Source of the DNA: Rheinheimera mangrovi
GTDB taxonomy: Bacteria; Pseudomonadota; Gammaproteobacteria; Enterobacterales; Alteromonadaceae
Direction: 5' to 3'
DNA length: 64,000 nt
NCBI RefSeq assembly: GCF_003990335.1
Contig: NZ_CP034683.1
Span: forward strand, 1,068,501 to 1,132,500
Positions 1 through 9,596 of this stretch are shown here, piece by piece. The position numbers and the translations under genes were made by a program. Each line of letters starts with the position of its first letter. The stretch's first letter is position 1. Under the pieces are notes generated by a model that worked only from the letters and a program-made list of their open reading frames with translations, was not told the origin of the DNA and searched no databases.

Positions 1-1
1 G

Positions 2-277
2 GTTAATCTTAAATTACGTAACAGAAGTAAAGGTTTAAGAGGACAGCAGCATATAGACTGGGCGAATGCCAGTGACCATGCTCCATTTCGCCGTGCAGGT
101 ATTCCGTTTTTATTTTTTGGTGTGGACGGTCACAGCCAATACCATACGCCACAGGATGATTGGCAAAGGATCAATCCTGATTATCTGCAACGTGTGTTTA
201 CCAGTGTGAGTCAAGTGGTGCTGTGGCTTGATCAGCAGCCGCCAGAATGGTATCGGGCGGCGCGGAAAACAAAATAA
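2..277 (+). CDS. M28-family zinc exopeptidase, C-terminal end (partial)
   Basis: The window opens inside this gene; 91 codons remain before a TAA stop. The visible part carries the terminal signature of M28 aminopeptidases: a Ser-Asp-His-Ala-Pro-Phe segment, then Gly-Ile-Pro followed by an aromatic strand, and later His-Ser-Gln-Tyr-His-Thr-Pro, where the last His is the expected zinc ligand. These proteins remove N-terminal residues from peptides and are usually exported, but the N-terminus is outside the window so location cannot be judged. The next gene is convergent and begins its stop codon 19 bases later. Confidence 0.85.
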   Translation, partial: VNLKLRNRSKGLRGQQHIDWANASDHAPFRRAGIPFLFFGVDGHSQYHTPQDDWQRINPDYLQRVFTSVSQVVLWLDQQPPEWYRAARKTK

Positions 278-295
278 TAGCGAAGGTCATCAGTG

Positions 296-1564
296 CTAAG
301 GTGCTGGGATCCACTCGGCGTCATCAGTCAAACGAGGGAAGTTACCGCTGTTCCAGTCTGCTTTGGCTTGGGCTAAACGCTCAGTGTTACGTGCAACAAA
401 ATTCCAGCTTAGTAGCACAGGGTCTGCAACTTCATCGCCACCCAATACCATAAAGTGCGCGCCGTCGTCGCCTGCAACTACTGTTAAATCCTCTGTCATC
501 ACCAGCATTTGTCCTGCATTCAGTACAGGCTGTTTTAACGAGCCTTTGGCCAGATAAATTGCCAACTGTTGTTCAGACTTAGGTAAGGCTAAGCTGCTGC
601 ATGGGTCCAGTTTTAATTCGGCATAACAGCAGCGGGATGGAAAACTCACCACTGAAGTCTGAGAAAAATATTCACCTAACAACACCCGAATTTCACTGCC
701 AGGTACCTGAATTGCAGGAAACAAGGCCGCCGGATAATGTTGAAACGAAGGTTCAGATTCCGCTTCATCTTCAGGTAAAACTAACCAAATTTGCATGCCT
801 TCAACCTGAACCTGTTCCTTCCGGATATCATCCGGAATACGTTCAGAGTGCGCTATACCCCGACCTGCGCGCATCAGATTAATAGCACCGGGTTCAATCA
901 GCTGTTTAGTGCCCAGCGAGTCACTGTGTAACATAGCGCCGGAAAATAAGTAGGTGACGGTCGCAAGGCCAATATGCGGATGCTGACGCACATCACCTTC
1001 AGTGTTGCCAGCAGCAAAAGCAGCGGGGCCCATATGATCAACAAAAATAAAAGGGCCCACACGGCGCTGTGCTTTGGCCGGTAATAAGCGTTTGATCATA
1101 AAACCAATATCACGGGCCTGCGGTTGAATAATCAAAGGCTCGCTGCTATCCACTGTTGCTGGTTCTGCTTTGAGGCTGGTATGCACCTGAACTTCGGTTT
1201 GCGTCATTAATTTATGGATAGGGCATTTGTCGGCAATGGTCAGTAACTGCTCGCGCTGCTCTGCTGTTAAATCACCAATCAGTTCCAGACTGACATGCAA
1301 CTGATACAAGCCTTTGTTTTCGGCTCTGTCATCCCGGTTGATTTCTACTTTGACTTCTTGCAGCGGAATATTTTTCCGTTTGGCAAACAGCTGCAAGGTC
1401 ATGGCTTTACAGGTAGCTACCGCAGCGTCAAATAAATCATGTGGATCTGGCCCTGTGTTAGTGCCTCCTGCAGCTTCAGTCAGATCGGCATTAATCTGGT
1501 GGCTGCTGATCTGAATGGTCTGGCGTAATTGACCCGGTGTATGTTGGCTGACAGTAATGGTCAT
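296..1564 (-). CDS. OsmC-like / pirin fusion protein
   Basis: Two families are joined in 422 residues. Residues about 1-135 are an OsmC/Ohr-type domain, with the paired cysteines (Ala-Thr-Cys-Lys and Asp-Lys-Cys-Pro) that reduce organic hydroperoxides in this family. Residues about 145-422 are pirin, a bicupin with the conserved Asp-His-Met-Gly-Pro, His-Pro-His-Ile-Gly and Ala-His-Ser-Glu metal-site motifs. The chosen ATG has AAGGA eight bases upstream; an in-frame start 12 codons earlier has no ribosome site. There is no signal peptide, so it is cytoplasmic. OsmC and pirin are normally separate proteins. A role in peroxide or thiol stress is inferred; the substrate is unknown. Confidence 0.85.
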   Translation of the reverse strand: MTITVSQHTPGQLRQTIQISSHQINADLTEAAGGTNTGPDPHDLFDAAVATCKAMTLQLFAKRKNIPLQEVKVEINRDDRAENKGLYQLHVSLELIGDLTAEQREQLLTIADKCPIHKLMTQTEVQVHTSLKAEPATVDSSEPLIIQPQARDIGFMIKRLLPAKAQRRVGPFIFVDHMGPAAFAAGNTEGDVRQHPHIGLATVTYLFSGAMLHSDSLGTKQLIEPGAINLMRAGRGIAHSERIPDDIRKEQVQVEGMQIWLVLPEDEAESEPSFQHYPAALFPAIQVPGSEIRVLLGEYFSQTSVVSFPSRCCYAELKLDPCSSLALPKSEQQLAIYLAKGSLKQPVLNAGQMLVMTEDLTVVAGDDGAHFMVLGGDEVADPVLLSWNFVARNTERLAQAKADWNSGNFPRLTDDAEWIPAP

Positions 1565-1624
1565 AAAAAAAATCCTTTTGAAGGTAACTGAACTCAGCAT
1601 AACTTAAATAGACCTTTCAGTGCT

Positions 1625-3142
1625 TTATTCGTTCAGATCCAAGCTAAGTTGCCCTGTCGAGCTTACAACCTTAGCACCGCGCCTTGATGGTCTTTTTCTG
1701 CTGGCATGGCGCTGTACGACCAGACGTTTTTGCTCGCGCCACCACAGCGGGTCTTGCTGCTGTTTGCATTCAGTCAGACGCTGTTTAGCCAGTCGCATCG
1801 CCTGTTGCAGGTCCACCACAGGCATAGGGTAGTCTCTGTCCAGCACACAGCCATACTGGCGCTGTAATGACAATGGCATCAGCCAGGGCTGGTGCAGCCA
1901 GCTATCGGGTAACAAACGCAGTTCAGGGCACCAACGCCGGATAAAATGCCCTTGCGGATCTTTTTGCTGGCTTTGTAATACGGGGTTATAGATCCGGTTT
2001 GGATTTATACCTGTAGTGCCAGCCTGCATTTGAATTTGTGGATAATGAATACCTGGCTCGTAATCGACAAAACACTGCGCCAGGTGTAAAGCTACAGGCC
2101 GCCAGTCCAGCCATAAGTGATAACAGGCAAAAGCCACTAACATAGCGCGGGCGCGGAAATGCAGCCAACCTGTAGCCAGCAGACTGCGCATACAGGCATC
2201 AATCAGCGGATAACCCGTGTAGCCATGAGCCCAGGCCCAAAACCTGTCGCTATTAAAATCTTGTTTACGTAAACGGGCATAACCCGGATGCAGTGCTTCG
2301 GTTTCAATCAGCGGATCGGATTCCAGCTTCTGGATAAAATGACAATGCCAGCGCAATCTGCTGTAAAACGACGATAAGCCAAAACTTAAAGCAGGTTGTT
2401 GCTTGATAGAGCGCAAAGTTTGTTGTTGCACAGCTCTTAAACTTAATTGGCCATAGGCCAGATAAGGACTTAGGCGTGAGCTGCTGTGCTGCGCTTTATC
2501 AGGCAACGAAATATGCCGGCTGTAGTCTTTGGCTCTGTAATTAAAAAAGCTTTGTACTGTATCTGGCAGAGCAAAAGCAGTCTGAGCTGAGCTGCATGGA
2601 AGCAAATCCAATCCCCTTTGAGGGCGAAAAGGCTGCGTTGGCTGACGGCCATGGCAGATAAAAGGCAAAGTGGCTGGTGTGTGGTACAAAGCGCCTGATA
2701 AATACAGATCCGCTTGCTCCGCCCACAAGTCGCGGTCTTTTAAAGCCCGAAACACCGCATGTTGCTGGTATTGCCGCCATGGGATAGCCAGTTCTTTCAG
2801 TAGTTGTTTAACCGCCAGATCACGCTGGAAAGTCCATAGGTTGCCGGTTTCCTCATGGCTGAGGACCTGGCTTATCGGGAACTCCTGACACAACTGTCGA
2901 AGTACTTGGGTTGCAGGGCCTTTGATCACCAACAAAGGCTGGCCTAAGGCTGTGAGTTGTTGGTCCAGCAGCTGCAGGCTTTGTTCGATAAAAAGCCATT
3001 GTCGTACCGAGGTATCAGGTTGTTGCCAATAGTCAGATTCAACAATATACAAAGGCAATACAGCACCTTGCCGTGCAGCTTCTGCCAAAGGGCCATGGTC
3101 ATCAATGCGCAAATCACGCTTAAACCAGACCAGACTGATCAT
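1625..3142 (-). CDS. FAD-binding photolyase/cryptochrome family protein
   Basis: 505 residues. The N-terminal Rossmann photolyase domain (Trp-Phe-Lys-Arg-Asp-Leu-Arg near residue 6) is followed by the helical FAD domain, with [23 protein letters not shown] and a [10 protein letters not shown] segment. It is most like the proteobacterial cryptochromes and CPD photolyases. The ATG overlaps the TGA of the upstream DASH gene (ATGA), so translation is probably coupled; a start 12 codons upstream would lengthen the overlap and is less likely. It is the last gene of a three-gene blue-light operon. Whether it repairs DNA or acts as a photoreceptor cannot be decided from sequence. Confidence 0.85.
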   Translation of the reverse strand: MISLVWFKRDLRIDDHGPLAEAARQGAVLPLYIVESDYWQQPDTSVRQWLFIEQSLQLLDQQLTALGQPLLVIKGPATQVLRQLCQEFPISQVLSHEETGNLWTFQRDLAVKQLLKELAIPWRQYQQHAVFRALKDRDLWAEQADLYLSGALYHTPATLPFICHGRQPTQPFRPQRGLDLLPCSSAQTAFALPDTVQSFFNYRAKDYSRHISLPDKAQHSSSRLSPYLAYGQLSLRAVQQQTLRSIKQQPALSFGLSSFYSRLRWHCHFIQKLESDPLIETEALHPGYARLRKQDFNSDRFWAWAHGYTGYPLIDACMRSLLATGWLHFRARAMLVAFACYHLWLDWRPVALHLAQCFVDYEPGIHYPQIQMQAGTTGINPNRIYNPVLQSQQKDPQGHFIRRWCPELRLLPDSWLHQPWLMPLSLQRQYGCVLDRDYPMPVVDLQQAMRLAKQRLTECKQQQDPLWWREQKRLVVQRHASRKRPSRRGAKVVSSTGQLSLDLNE

Positions 3143-4482
3143 GTTTTTGTCGTCAACTGCTGCAAAAAAGGCCGCCAAAAATCCTGCACAGGCACTTTAG
3201 CGTCCGGCAGATGCACCAAGGCGCCAATTGCTGTTTTTTCCGGTAGCCAACGCCGGACAAAGTCACCTTGTGGATCGTGCGTTAAGGCCTGTTTGATTTG
3301 GTTAAATTGCCGGGCACCACTATTGCCAACCCCAGCTATATAAGCCCAGTTACACCAGTTGCTGGCACAATCATAATCGAGCAAATGCTGCTCAAAAAAG
3401 GCTGCCCCTAAACGCCAGTCCTGCTGCAGTTCAAAAATCAGATAACTGGCGACATTCTGCCGGCCACGGTTTGACATCCAGCCCGTTTGCAGCAACATCC
3501 TGATATTGGCATCGACAAAAGGCAGTCCTGTTTGGCCTTTGCACCAGAGGTCAAAGCGCTGCTCAGGAACTGGTGCAGAGAAATCCAGCGGTGGCCGAAA
3601 AGCATTTTTACTAAACCAGGCACTGTTGTGCTGGCGCATCTGCCAGCGAAAGTACTCCCGCCACAGCAGTTCAAAGCGGATCCAATAGGTAGATTCATTG
3701 GCGATCTGTTGCTGTTCAAAATCCAATACCTGCTGCCAGGCATAACAAGCCGACAAGCAGCCATTGGCCAGATAAAAAGACCATACACTGCTGTTCCATT
3801 CGCCATCCAAAGCATCGCGGCTTTGTTTGTAGTGGCGGACTGCTTTTTGTTGCCAGATAAACTGCATCAGGCGCTCTAAGGCTGCGGCTTCGTTCAGCAA
3901 AGCTGCAGCTGGATTGTGATACTGGCTGATAAAGTTGGCCGTTGCTGCATCCAAAAGCTGTTCAGCTTCGCCATAAAACTGCGAAGAAACCGCATAAGGC
4001 TGTGGCTGCTGCACCAAAAGCTCTGGCTCGCGCATTTTCCTGAAGGCAGAGAAGCTTTTTGGCAAAGTGACCAAATCCGGTCTTAGCTCATGCTGCAACA
4101 AGCTATTGATATCATACAGCTCTAGTTTTAAGCCTGTGCGCTGCAGTTGCTGGTACTGCTCTGGTGCTGTGGGTTCTGCTGCTATTAAACTCTGTGCCTG
4201 ATACTGCTGTGCCAGCTGCTGCAGGCACTCCGACGTGTCGCCAATGCGAATATGCAGCTGCAGCTGCTTTTGTTGCCATTGCTGTTGCCAGTCCAACATG
4301 AGTTTTAGCTGAGCCTGCAAACGCTGCAGGCTGGCACGCTTTATACCGTATTGCGTGGTTAAGTACTCAACAGGGTCCAGTACTACGACAGCTATCAGTT
4401 GATCAACATCTGCTTGCTCTGACAGCAACCGATTATCGTGCCAGCGCATCGCTTGATTCAACAGCACCAAAGCGCGTTTCAT
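3139..4482 (-). CDS. DASH-family cryptochrome
   Basis: 447 residues. The C-terminal FAD domain has the DASH signature: [11 protein letters not shown], then [12 protein letters not shown], and [11 protein letters not shown] before the Ala-Gly-Val-Gly-Asn motif. DASH proteins use FAD, often with a folate antenna, and repair CPD lesions mainly in single-stranded DNA. The N-terminal antenna domain is weakly conserved. Both ends overlap neighbours by four bases as ATGA, so it is the middle gene of a coupled operon. Confidence 0.9.
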   Translation of the reverse strand: MKRALVLLNQAMRWHDNRLLSEQADVDQLIAVVVLDPVEYLTTQYGIKRASLQRLQAQLKLMLDWQQQWQQKQLQLHIRIGDTSECLQQLAQQYQAQSLIAAEPTAPEQYQQLQRTGLKLELYDINSLLQHELRPDLVTLPKSFSAFRKMREPELLVQQPQPYAVSSQFYGEAEQLLDAATANFISQYHNPAAALLNEAAALERLMQFIWQQKAVRHYKQSRDALDGEWNSSVWSFYLANGCLSACYAWQQVLDFEQQQIANESTYWIRFELLWREYFRWQMRQHNSAWFSKNAFRPPLDFSAPVPEQRFDLWCKGQTGLPFVDANIRMLLQTGWMSNRGRQNVASYLIFELQQDWRLGAAFFEQHLLDYDCASNWCNWAYIAGVGNSGARQFNQIKQALTHDPQGDFVRRWLPEKTAIGALVHLPDAKVPVQDFWRPFLQQLTTKT

Positions 4483-6002
4483 AGCTGCTCCAGATGGATC
4501 AGCAAGGCTTGCGCTTTTTCCGTGATTTGAGCCCGCTCTTCATCTGATTTACGGTACCAGTTCTGATAACTCAGCTGCATTCTGGCATTACCAGACAGCT
4601 GCGCCTGATTACGTTCGAGAAAGTTCCAGTACAAGGCATTAAAAGGGCAGGCTGTGGGGCTGGTAGTTTCAGTGACATCGTAAGCGCAACTTTTGCAGTA
4701 GTTGCTCATCCGCTGAATGTATTTACCACTGGCTGCATAAGGTTTAGACGCCAGTACGCCTTCATCGGCAAATAACGCCATGCCGAGTGTATTTGGTAGT
4801 TCCACCCACTCGTAAGCATCAGCATAAACCGCCAGATACCAATCGCAGATTTCTTCGACGGACAAGCCTGCCAACAGGGCAAAGTTACCTGTGATCATTA
4901 AGCGCTGAATATGGTGCGAATAAGCATGAACAATGGTATGGCTGATGGCTTGTTGCATACAGCGCATTTTTGTTTTGCCCGTCCAGTAATAGGACGGCAA
5001 AGGCGTACTCGCCTTCAAAAAATTACGCTCCTTGTATTCTGGCATCAGTAACCAGTACAAACCCCGCACATATTCGCGCCAGCCAATCAATTGACGGATA
5101 AAACCTTCGGCGGCATTCAATGGCACTTTGCCTTCTTTATACGCCAGCTCCACTTTTTGGCAGACCCAGCGCACATCCAACAGTCCGCAGTTTAAATACA
5201 TAGAACAAATGCTGTGAAAAAGATGAGGCTCGTTCAATTGCATTGCATCCTGATAATCACCAAAGAGTGGCAATTGATGCTCAACAAAATGTAAAAACGC
5301 CTGCCGTGCTTGTTTACCTGTCACTGCATAACTAAAACTGTCGGCATTGCCCATATTGTTTGGAAATTGTTGTTGAACCAAAGCTATGACTTGACTGGTT
5401 ATTTCGTCGGGTTCGAACTTGAGGACTTCTGGTAACTGCTGTTTAGCCGACATGGCTTTTCTGTTGCTGGCATCAAAATTCCACTGCCCGCCTATTGGCA
5501 AAGCGTTTTGCATCAAAAGGCCGGTATAGCGGCGCATTTCGCGGTAGAAATACTCCATCCTGTATTGTTTTCGACCTTGAGCCCAGTGCTGAAACATGGC
5601 TTTGCTGGCAATAAAGCGGTCATCTTCCAGCATCAGCAGTGGGCGTTGGAACTGCTGCTGCCAGCTTAAAATTTCTTGCTCCAGCCTGTATTCACCGCAT
5701 TCTGTAACACAAATCTGCTCCAGCTCTGGATGACGTGAAAGCTCTATAGCTACAGCTTCCGTCAGGCTACTGACTTTCTGCTGATAATCGATATAGCTGA
5801 CACTGATGCCTTGCTGCTGCAATACAGCAGCAAAATGACGCATTGCACTGAAGATTAAAATGATTTTTTGCTTGTGATGAGGGGTATAACTGGCCTCACT
5901 AGCGACTTCAGCCATCAAAACACGGTCTTGAGGTTGCAGGTCACGTAAGGATGACAGAGCAGGACTGAGCTGATCACCTAATACCAGAATTAACTTTGCC
6001 AT
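4479..6002 (-). CDS. phrB: Iron-sulfur bacterial (6-4) photolyase, PhrB type (FeS-BCP)
   Basis: 507 residues, the usual length of the FeS-BCP class. It starts Met-Ala-Lys-Leu-Ile-Leu-Val-Leu-Gly-Asp-Gln-Leu. Four cysteines at 348, 436, 439 and 452 are each two less than the 4Fe-4S ligands I recall for Agrobacterium PhrB (350, 438, 441, 454), and His364 likewise matches its His366. That enzyme repairs 6-4 photoproducts with light. It is the first gene of the operon; its TGA overlaps the ATG of the DASH gene. No light-responsive promoter was identified in the roughly 200 bases upstream. Confidence 0.92.
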   Translation of the reverse strand: MAKLILVLGDQLSPALSSLRDLQPQDRVLMAEVASEASYTPHHKQKIILIFSAMRHFAAVLQQQGISVSYIDYQQKVSSLTEAVAIELSRHPELEQICVTECGEYRLEQEILSWQQQFQRPLLMLEDDRFIASKAMFQHWAQGRKQYRMEYFYREMRRYTGLLMQNALPIGGQWNFDASNRKAMSAKQQLPEVLKFEPDEITSQVIALVQQQFPNNMGNADSFSYAVTGKQARQAFLHFVEHQLPLFGDYQDAMQLNEPHLFHSICSMYLNCGLLDVRWVCQKVELAYKEGKVPLNAAEGFIRQLIGWREYVRGLYWLLMPEYKERNFLKASTPLPSYYWTGKTKMRCMQQAISHTIVHAYSHHIQRLMITGNFALLAGLSVEEICDWYLAVYADAYEWVELPNTLGMALFADEGVLASKPYAASGKYIQRMSNYCKSCAYDVTETTSPTACPFNALYWNFLERNQAQLSGNARMQLSYQNWYRKSDEERAQITEKAQALLIHLEQL

Positions 6003-6204
6003 CGTGGATTACCATTATTTTGTTTTTTGATACGGCGCTAGCGCCGGAACAGATCAGTGACAGTGCGAAAGCACGCGGTCAACGAAGCTGCCGCTTCAAT
6101 GAAGAAGGGGGGGACCGTTGGATTAACAAAAACCTGCGATAAAAGGCAAAATCAAAGCACATATCTTGCGAATGCTGGGGTTATGATAAGGAAGAATTTT
6201 TACT

Positions 6205-6795
6205 TTGAAGTGGTGGCTTGTTGTGCAATCAAAAACCGTGAATACAAAAACCGTGAATACAAAAGCATGGCTATCAGGCTTGTTTCTTGGCGCTAGTCTG
6301 TTGGTTAACTCTGCAACAGCAGAGGAGCATCAGCATGAAGAACACGGCAGTCATACTCATGGACAGGCTGTTTTGACTTTTGTACTGGAAGGCAATGAAG
6401 CTGAACTCGCCTTTGCGACCCCTACCGCCAATATTGTTGGCTTTGAACATCAGGCTCAAGATGATGCAGAGCGACAACTGGTGCAAAAAATGATTGCTGA
6501 CTTTACTTCTGCTAACTGGTTTAGCTTTGACGCAGAAGCCAATTGCACAGTGACAGGAACCGACATCAGCTCAGATTTAACAGCGGAGCGCACCACTAAG
6601 CCACAACATGCGGATTTAAATGCTAATTACACTCTGGTCTGTCAAAACCCGGCCCGCTTACAGGCGCTGACATTGGATTTAGCCACTATTGCCGCTGGTG
6701 TAGAAAAAGTATCAGTGCAGTGGATAGTGAATGGTGAGCAGGGGGCGGCAGACTGGGCTGCGGGGAGCGGGGCTTTGCCACTGACAGCACAGTAA
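6205..6795 (+). CDS. zrgA: ZrgA family zinc-uptake-related periplasmic protein (DUF2796)
   Basis: About 196 residues from the first usable start. A signal peptide precedes a His-rich mature N-terminus (Glu-Glu-His-Gln-His-Glu-Glu-His-Gly-Ser-His-Thr-His-Gly), typical of DUF2796/ZrgA proteins, which are Zur-regulated in Vibrio cholerae. A zinc-binding role in the periplasm is inferred from this. The start is uncertain: TTG at 6205 has AAGGAAG ten bases upstream, while GTG at 6238 and 6253 lie inside a 15-bp tandem duplication and lack ribosome sites. DUF3299 and an ABC transporter follow, as in zrg-type clusters. No clear Zur box was seen. Confidence 0.82.
   Translation: MKWWLVVQSKTVNTKTVNTKAWLSGLFLGASLLVNSATAEEHQHEEHGSHTHGQAVLTFVLEGNEAELAFATPTANIVGFEHQAQDDAERQLVQKMIADFTSANWFSFDAEANCTVTGTDISSDLTAERTTKPQHADLNANYTLVCQNPARLQALTLDLATIAAGVEKVSVQWIVNGEQGAADWAAGSGALPLTAQ
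6231..6260 (+). repeat. 15-bp tandem duplication in the zrgA start region
   Basis: The unit aaaaaccgtgaatac occurs twice back to back. It adds five codons (Lys-Thr-Val-Asn-Thr) to the n-region of the signal peptide and duplicates a GTG codon. Confidence 0.9.
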
Positions 6796-6813
6796 GTCAA
6801 TAAAGCATTAATT

Positions 6814-6853
6814 ACCCAATAAAAAATCGGCAGTTGCCGATTTTTTATTGGGT
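6814..6853. terminator. Bidirectional Rho-independent terminator
   Basis: A 40-base perfect palindrome with a two-base centre: acccaataaaaaatcggca, gt, and its complement. A run of A on one side and T on the other allows termination both ways. It separates the convergent zrgA and DUF3299 genes. Confidence 0.9.
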
Positions 6854-6865
6854 ATAAGAAATCAC

Positions 6866-7423
6866 TTACTCGTAGGTATATTCTTCGATTTTATCGGCTT
6901 TCATCGAGTAAGCTGATTTTGCTAAATCATGACTCATGGATTCTGTAGTCAAAGTACCGCTTATCCAGAATGGTGAATAAATCATATCCCCTTTAATTTT
7001 TTGCTTGGTGGTGACAAAAATAATCTGGTTTGGTGGTGGTGGCGGTACGTGAATACAGGCGCCAAAATAAGGCACCAGAAAAAATGCGGTCACGTTTTGA
7101 TCGGCATCGTATTCCACCGGCACAATAAAACCAGGCACTTTTACTTTTTGGTTATTCAGCTCGCCTTTGACATTGGCTGACATCAGCACCTCGTTCCAGG
7201 CAGCAGCTGCGGGATCCTGATTACCAAAAGCCTGATTTAAGGCACCGCCTGCCGGGGCTTCGCCACCTTCATGGTTAATTTCCGGCAGCAGTTCCATCTT
7301 TTTCAAATCTTCTTCCGGCAGTAAATCTGTCCATTCCAATGCCTTATAGTCTTCTGCTTTTGCCGGTATCGCAGTAAATGCGACCAAAGTCAGAATTAAC
7401 GCCATGTATAACGATTTTACCAT
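6866..7423 (-). CDS. DUF3299 exported protein
   Basis: 185 residues with a signal peptide ending near Ala-Lys-Ala-Glu at about 23. The core has Pro-Gly-Phe-Ile-Val-Pro-Val-Glu, Phe-Phe-Leu-Val-Pro-Tyr-Phe-Gly-Ala-Cys-Ile-His-Val-Pro-Pro-Pro-Pro-Pro-Asn and a late Gly-Thr-Leu segment, the DUF3299 pattern; the Cys-x-His pair could bind metal. It is divergent from the ABC transporter genes and convergent with zrgA. In related bacteria DUF3299 travels with ZrgA and this type of transporter, so a role in periplasmic metal handling is inferred. No biochemical function is known to me. Confidence 0.8.
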   Translation of the reverse strand: MVKSLYMALILTLVAFTAIPAKAEDYKALEWTDLLPEEDLKKMELLPEINHEGGEAPAGGALNQAFGNQDPAAAAWNEVLMSANVKGELNNQKVKVPGFIVPVEYDADQNVTAFFLVPYFGACIHVPPPPPNQIIFVTTKQKIKGDMIYSPFWISGTLTTESMSHDLAKSAYSMKADKIEEYTYE

Positions 7424-7478
7424 TGGAGCCTCAGCCTCTGCATATGTTATAAGGTCACAAAAGAAGCCGTATCATAAC

Positions 7479-8186
7479 ATGAGCCTTGTAATGTCAGAGT
7501 ACACAGACCTGAAAATTCCGGCACTTGAACTCAAATCTTTAGTGTTCAGTTGGCCGGGCCAACCCCCTTTATTGAATATTCCACAACTGCAACTCGAGCA
7601 GGGGCAGCATTTATTTATCTATGGCTCATCAGGTTCAGGTAAAACCACCTTACTGAATTTGTTGGCCGGTATTTACCCTTGTAAACAGGGCGATATTTTG
7701 ATTGCTGGTCAGTCGATGGCCGCTTTATCCGCTGCGAAAAGAGACCAATTACGAGCCTCTTCAATAGGGGTGGTATTCCAGCAACTGAACTTAATTCCGT
7801 ATTTGTCGGTATTGCAAAATGTATTACTGGTCAGTGCTTTTGCTAAAAAAATTCCACAGGCAGAGCAGCGTGCCCGTTACTTATTGCAGAAGCTGGGTTT
7901 AGATAAGCTGTTATGGCAAGCCCCGGCGAATCAGTTAAGTGTTGGCCAACAGCAGCGTGTGGCGATAGCCCGCGCTTTATTAACTCAGCCCGCTTTGCTG
8001 ATTGCTGATGAGCCAACTTCGGCGCTGGATCATAAACACAGAGATGGCTTTATGCAGCTGATGCTGAGTGAGGCTGAACTTTGTGGCACCACAGTGGTTT
8101 TTGTCAGTCATGATCCGGCATTGCGCTCGTATTTCAAATTCGAGCTGGATATGGAGCAGTTACAGCAGGGAGTTCAGCCATGTTAA
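7479..8186 (+). CDS. ABC transporter ATP-binding protein (LolD/MacB-like)
   Basis: About 235 residues. Walker A is Gly-Ser-Ser-Gly-Ser-Gly-Lys-Thr-Thr, the signature is Leu-Ser-Val-Gly-Gln-Gln-Gln-Arg, and Walker B is Leu-Leu-Ile-Ala-Asp-Glu-Pro with a following H-loop histidine (Val-Ser-His-Asp). It matches the LolD/MacB class that drives FtsX-type permeases. The start is ambiguous between 7479 and 7491, neither with a strong ribosome site; earlier starts overlap the divergent gene. The stop overlaps the permease ATG at 8180, so the two are translated together. The substrate is unknown; zinc-related context comes from zrgA. Confidence 0.85.
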   Translation: MSLVMSEYTDLKIPALELKSLVFSWPGQPPLLNIPQLQLEQGQHLFIYGSSGSGKTTLLNLLAGIYPCKQGDILIAGQSMAALSAAKRDQLRASSIGVVFQQLNLIPYLSVLQNVLLVSAFAKKIPQAEQRARYLLQKLGLDKLLWQAPANQLSVGQQQRVAIARALLTQPALLIADEPTSALDHKHRDGFMQLMLSEAELCGTTVVFVSHDPALRSYFKFELDMEQLQQGVQPC

Positions 8187-9439
8187 TGCAGTTGGCCAGA
8201 GCCAGTTTATGGAACCGCAAAGGCACAGTGCTGATGACGGTAATTTCACTGACCATTAGTATCGCCTTGTTATTAGGTATTGATCATATTCGTCATGAGG
8301 CTAAAAGCAGCTTCACCAGCACGGTATCAGGCACGGATCTGATTGTGGGTGCCCGTTCCAGCCAGCTGAATTTATTGTTGTATTCGGTATTTCGTATTGG
8401 TAACGCCACCAATAATATCGGCTGGAAGAACTATCAGACGGTAAAAACTCATCCGCAAGTGGCCTGGAGTATTCCAATTTCTCTGGGAGATTCGCACCGT
8501 GGATATCGTGTGTTAGGCACCAACGAAGACTACTTTAAGTTTTATCAGTATGGTGAAAAGCAACCACTGAAGCTGGCACAGGGTAAAGTGTTTGCCGGCG
8601 TGTATCAGGCGGTTATAGGCTCAGTGGTTGCACAAAAACTGGGCTATCAGTTGGGCGAGCAAATCACTTTATCGCATGGGGTTGGTAGTATCAGTTTTAC
8701 CCAGCATAAAGATAAACCCTTTGAAGTAGTGGGTATTCTCTCCCCAACAGGTACACCTGTGGATCAAAGCGTCCATATTCCGCTGCAGGGGATCGAAGCT
8801 ATCCATTTAGGCTGGCAAAGTGGCGGCATGCCGGCGCCAGGTAAGGGCATTAGTGCCGAGCAAAGCCTGACTATGGATTTAGAACCTAAAGTCATTACGG
8901 CTTACATGCTGGGTTTAAAATCGAAAATGGCAACTTTTGCAGTGCAACGTCAGCTTAATGAATTTAAAGCTGAGCCGCTATCTGCCATTCTGCCCGGTGT
9001 GGCTTTGGCGGAACTCTGGCAAATGCTCAGTATGGTAGAGAATATGTTGTTGCTCATCACAGCCCTGGTGATAGTGGCGACACTGGTGGGTATAGTCACC
9101 ACCTTACTGGCAGGATTAAAAGAGCGTCAGCGCGAAATGGCGATCTTACGTGCTGTTGGAGCTCCGGCTTCCACCGTATTTTTGCTGATAGAACTGGAAT
9201 TACTGCTAATGGCCTTATTGTCCATTGGTGCTGCATTACTTATTTTAGTGGCTGGGCTTTGGGGGTTTCGTGAGTTGTTAGCCAGCCAATATGGACTCTT
9301 TATCAGTATCAATCCATGGCATGACCAAACTGGTTGGCTGCTTGGCGCTGTGATGGGCCTAACCATGTTATTGGGAGCTATTCCGGCTTTTCTGGCTTAC
9401 CGCAAAGCCCTGGCTTCCGGACTTATGGTTCGGTTATAA
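8180..9439 (+). CDS. ABC transporter permease, FtsX/MacB type
   Basis: 419 residues with one N-terminal membrane helix (about 18-36), a large periplasmic domain, and three C-terminal helices (about 275-305, 330-360, 385-405), the FtsX/MacB-PCD layout. The segment Arg-Gln-Arg-Glu-Met-Ala-Ile-Leu-Arg-Ala-Val-Gly-Ala after the second helix is the family's coupling motif. The start overlaps the ATPase gene by seven bases. Such permeases often act mechanically or in efflux rather than nutrient import, so zinc transport is only a guess from neighbours. Confidence 0.87.
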   Translation: MLMQLARASLWNRKGTVLMTVISLTISIALLLGIDHIRHEAKSSFTSTVSGTDLIVGARSSQLNLLLYSVFRIGNATNNIGWKNYQTVKTHPQVAWSIPISLGDSHRGYRVLGTNEDYFKFYQYGEKQPLKLAQGKVFAGVYQAVIGSVVAQKLGYQLGEQITLSHGVGSISFTQHKDKPFEVVGILSPTGTPVDQSVHIPLQGIEAIHLGWQSGGMPAPGKGISAEQSLTMDLEPKVITAYMLGLKSKMATFAVQRQLNEFKAEPLSAILPGVALAELWQMLSMVENMLLLITALVIVATLVGIVTTLLAGLKERQREMAILRAVGAPASTVFLLIELELLLMALLSIGAALLILVAGLWGFRELLASQYGLFISINPWHDQTGWLLGAVMGLTMLLGAIPAFLAYRKALASGLMVRL

Positions 9440-9447
9440 CTGAAGTC

Positions 9448-9480
9448 GGGCAAAGCCAGATATAGCTTCGCCCATTTTAT
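9448..9480 (+). terminator. Probable terminator after the ABC transporter genes
   Basis: The arms gggcaaagc and gcttcgccc (one mismatch) are separated by eight bases and followed by an A/T-rich tail. It lies nine bases after the permease stop. Confidence 0.5.
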
Positions 9481-9596
9481 GCTGTGGTTTTAAGCACATA
9501 GCATTAATTTATTCTAAGCAAAAGTGTATTTGCTACTGGGATTTGTTGCATCCTTTGTTATAGTAGATCAGCACCTTCAACGAACAATGACAGAGC

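Noticed and set aside
6120..6204. Zur box before zrgA
   Set aside because: No inverted repeat matching the Zur consensus was seen.
6057..6296. Small plus-strand gene before zrgA
   Set aside because: It overlaps the zrgA signal peptide in another frame and has no family features.
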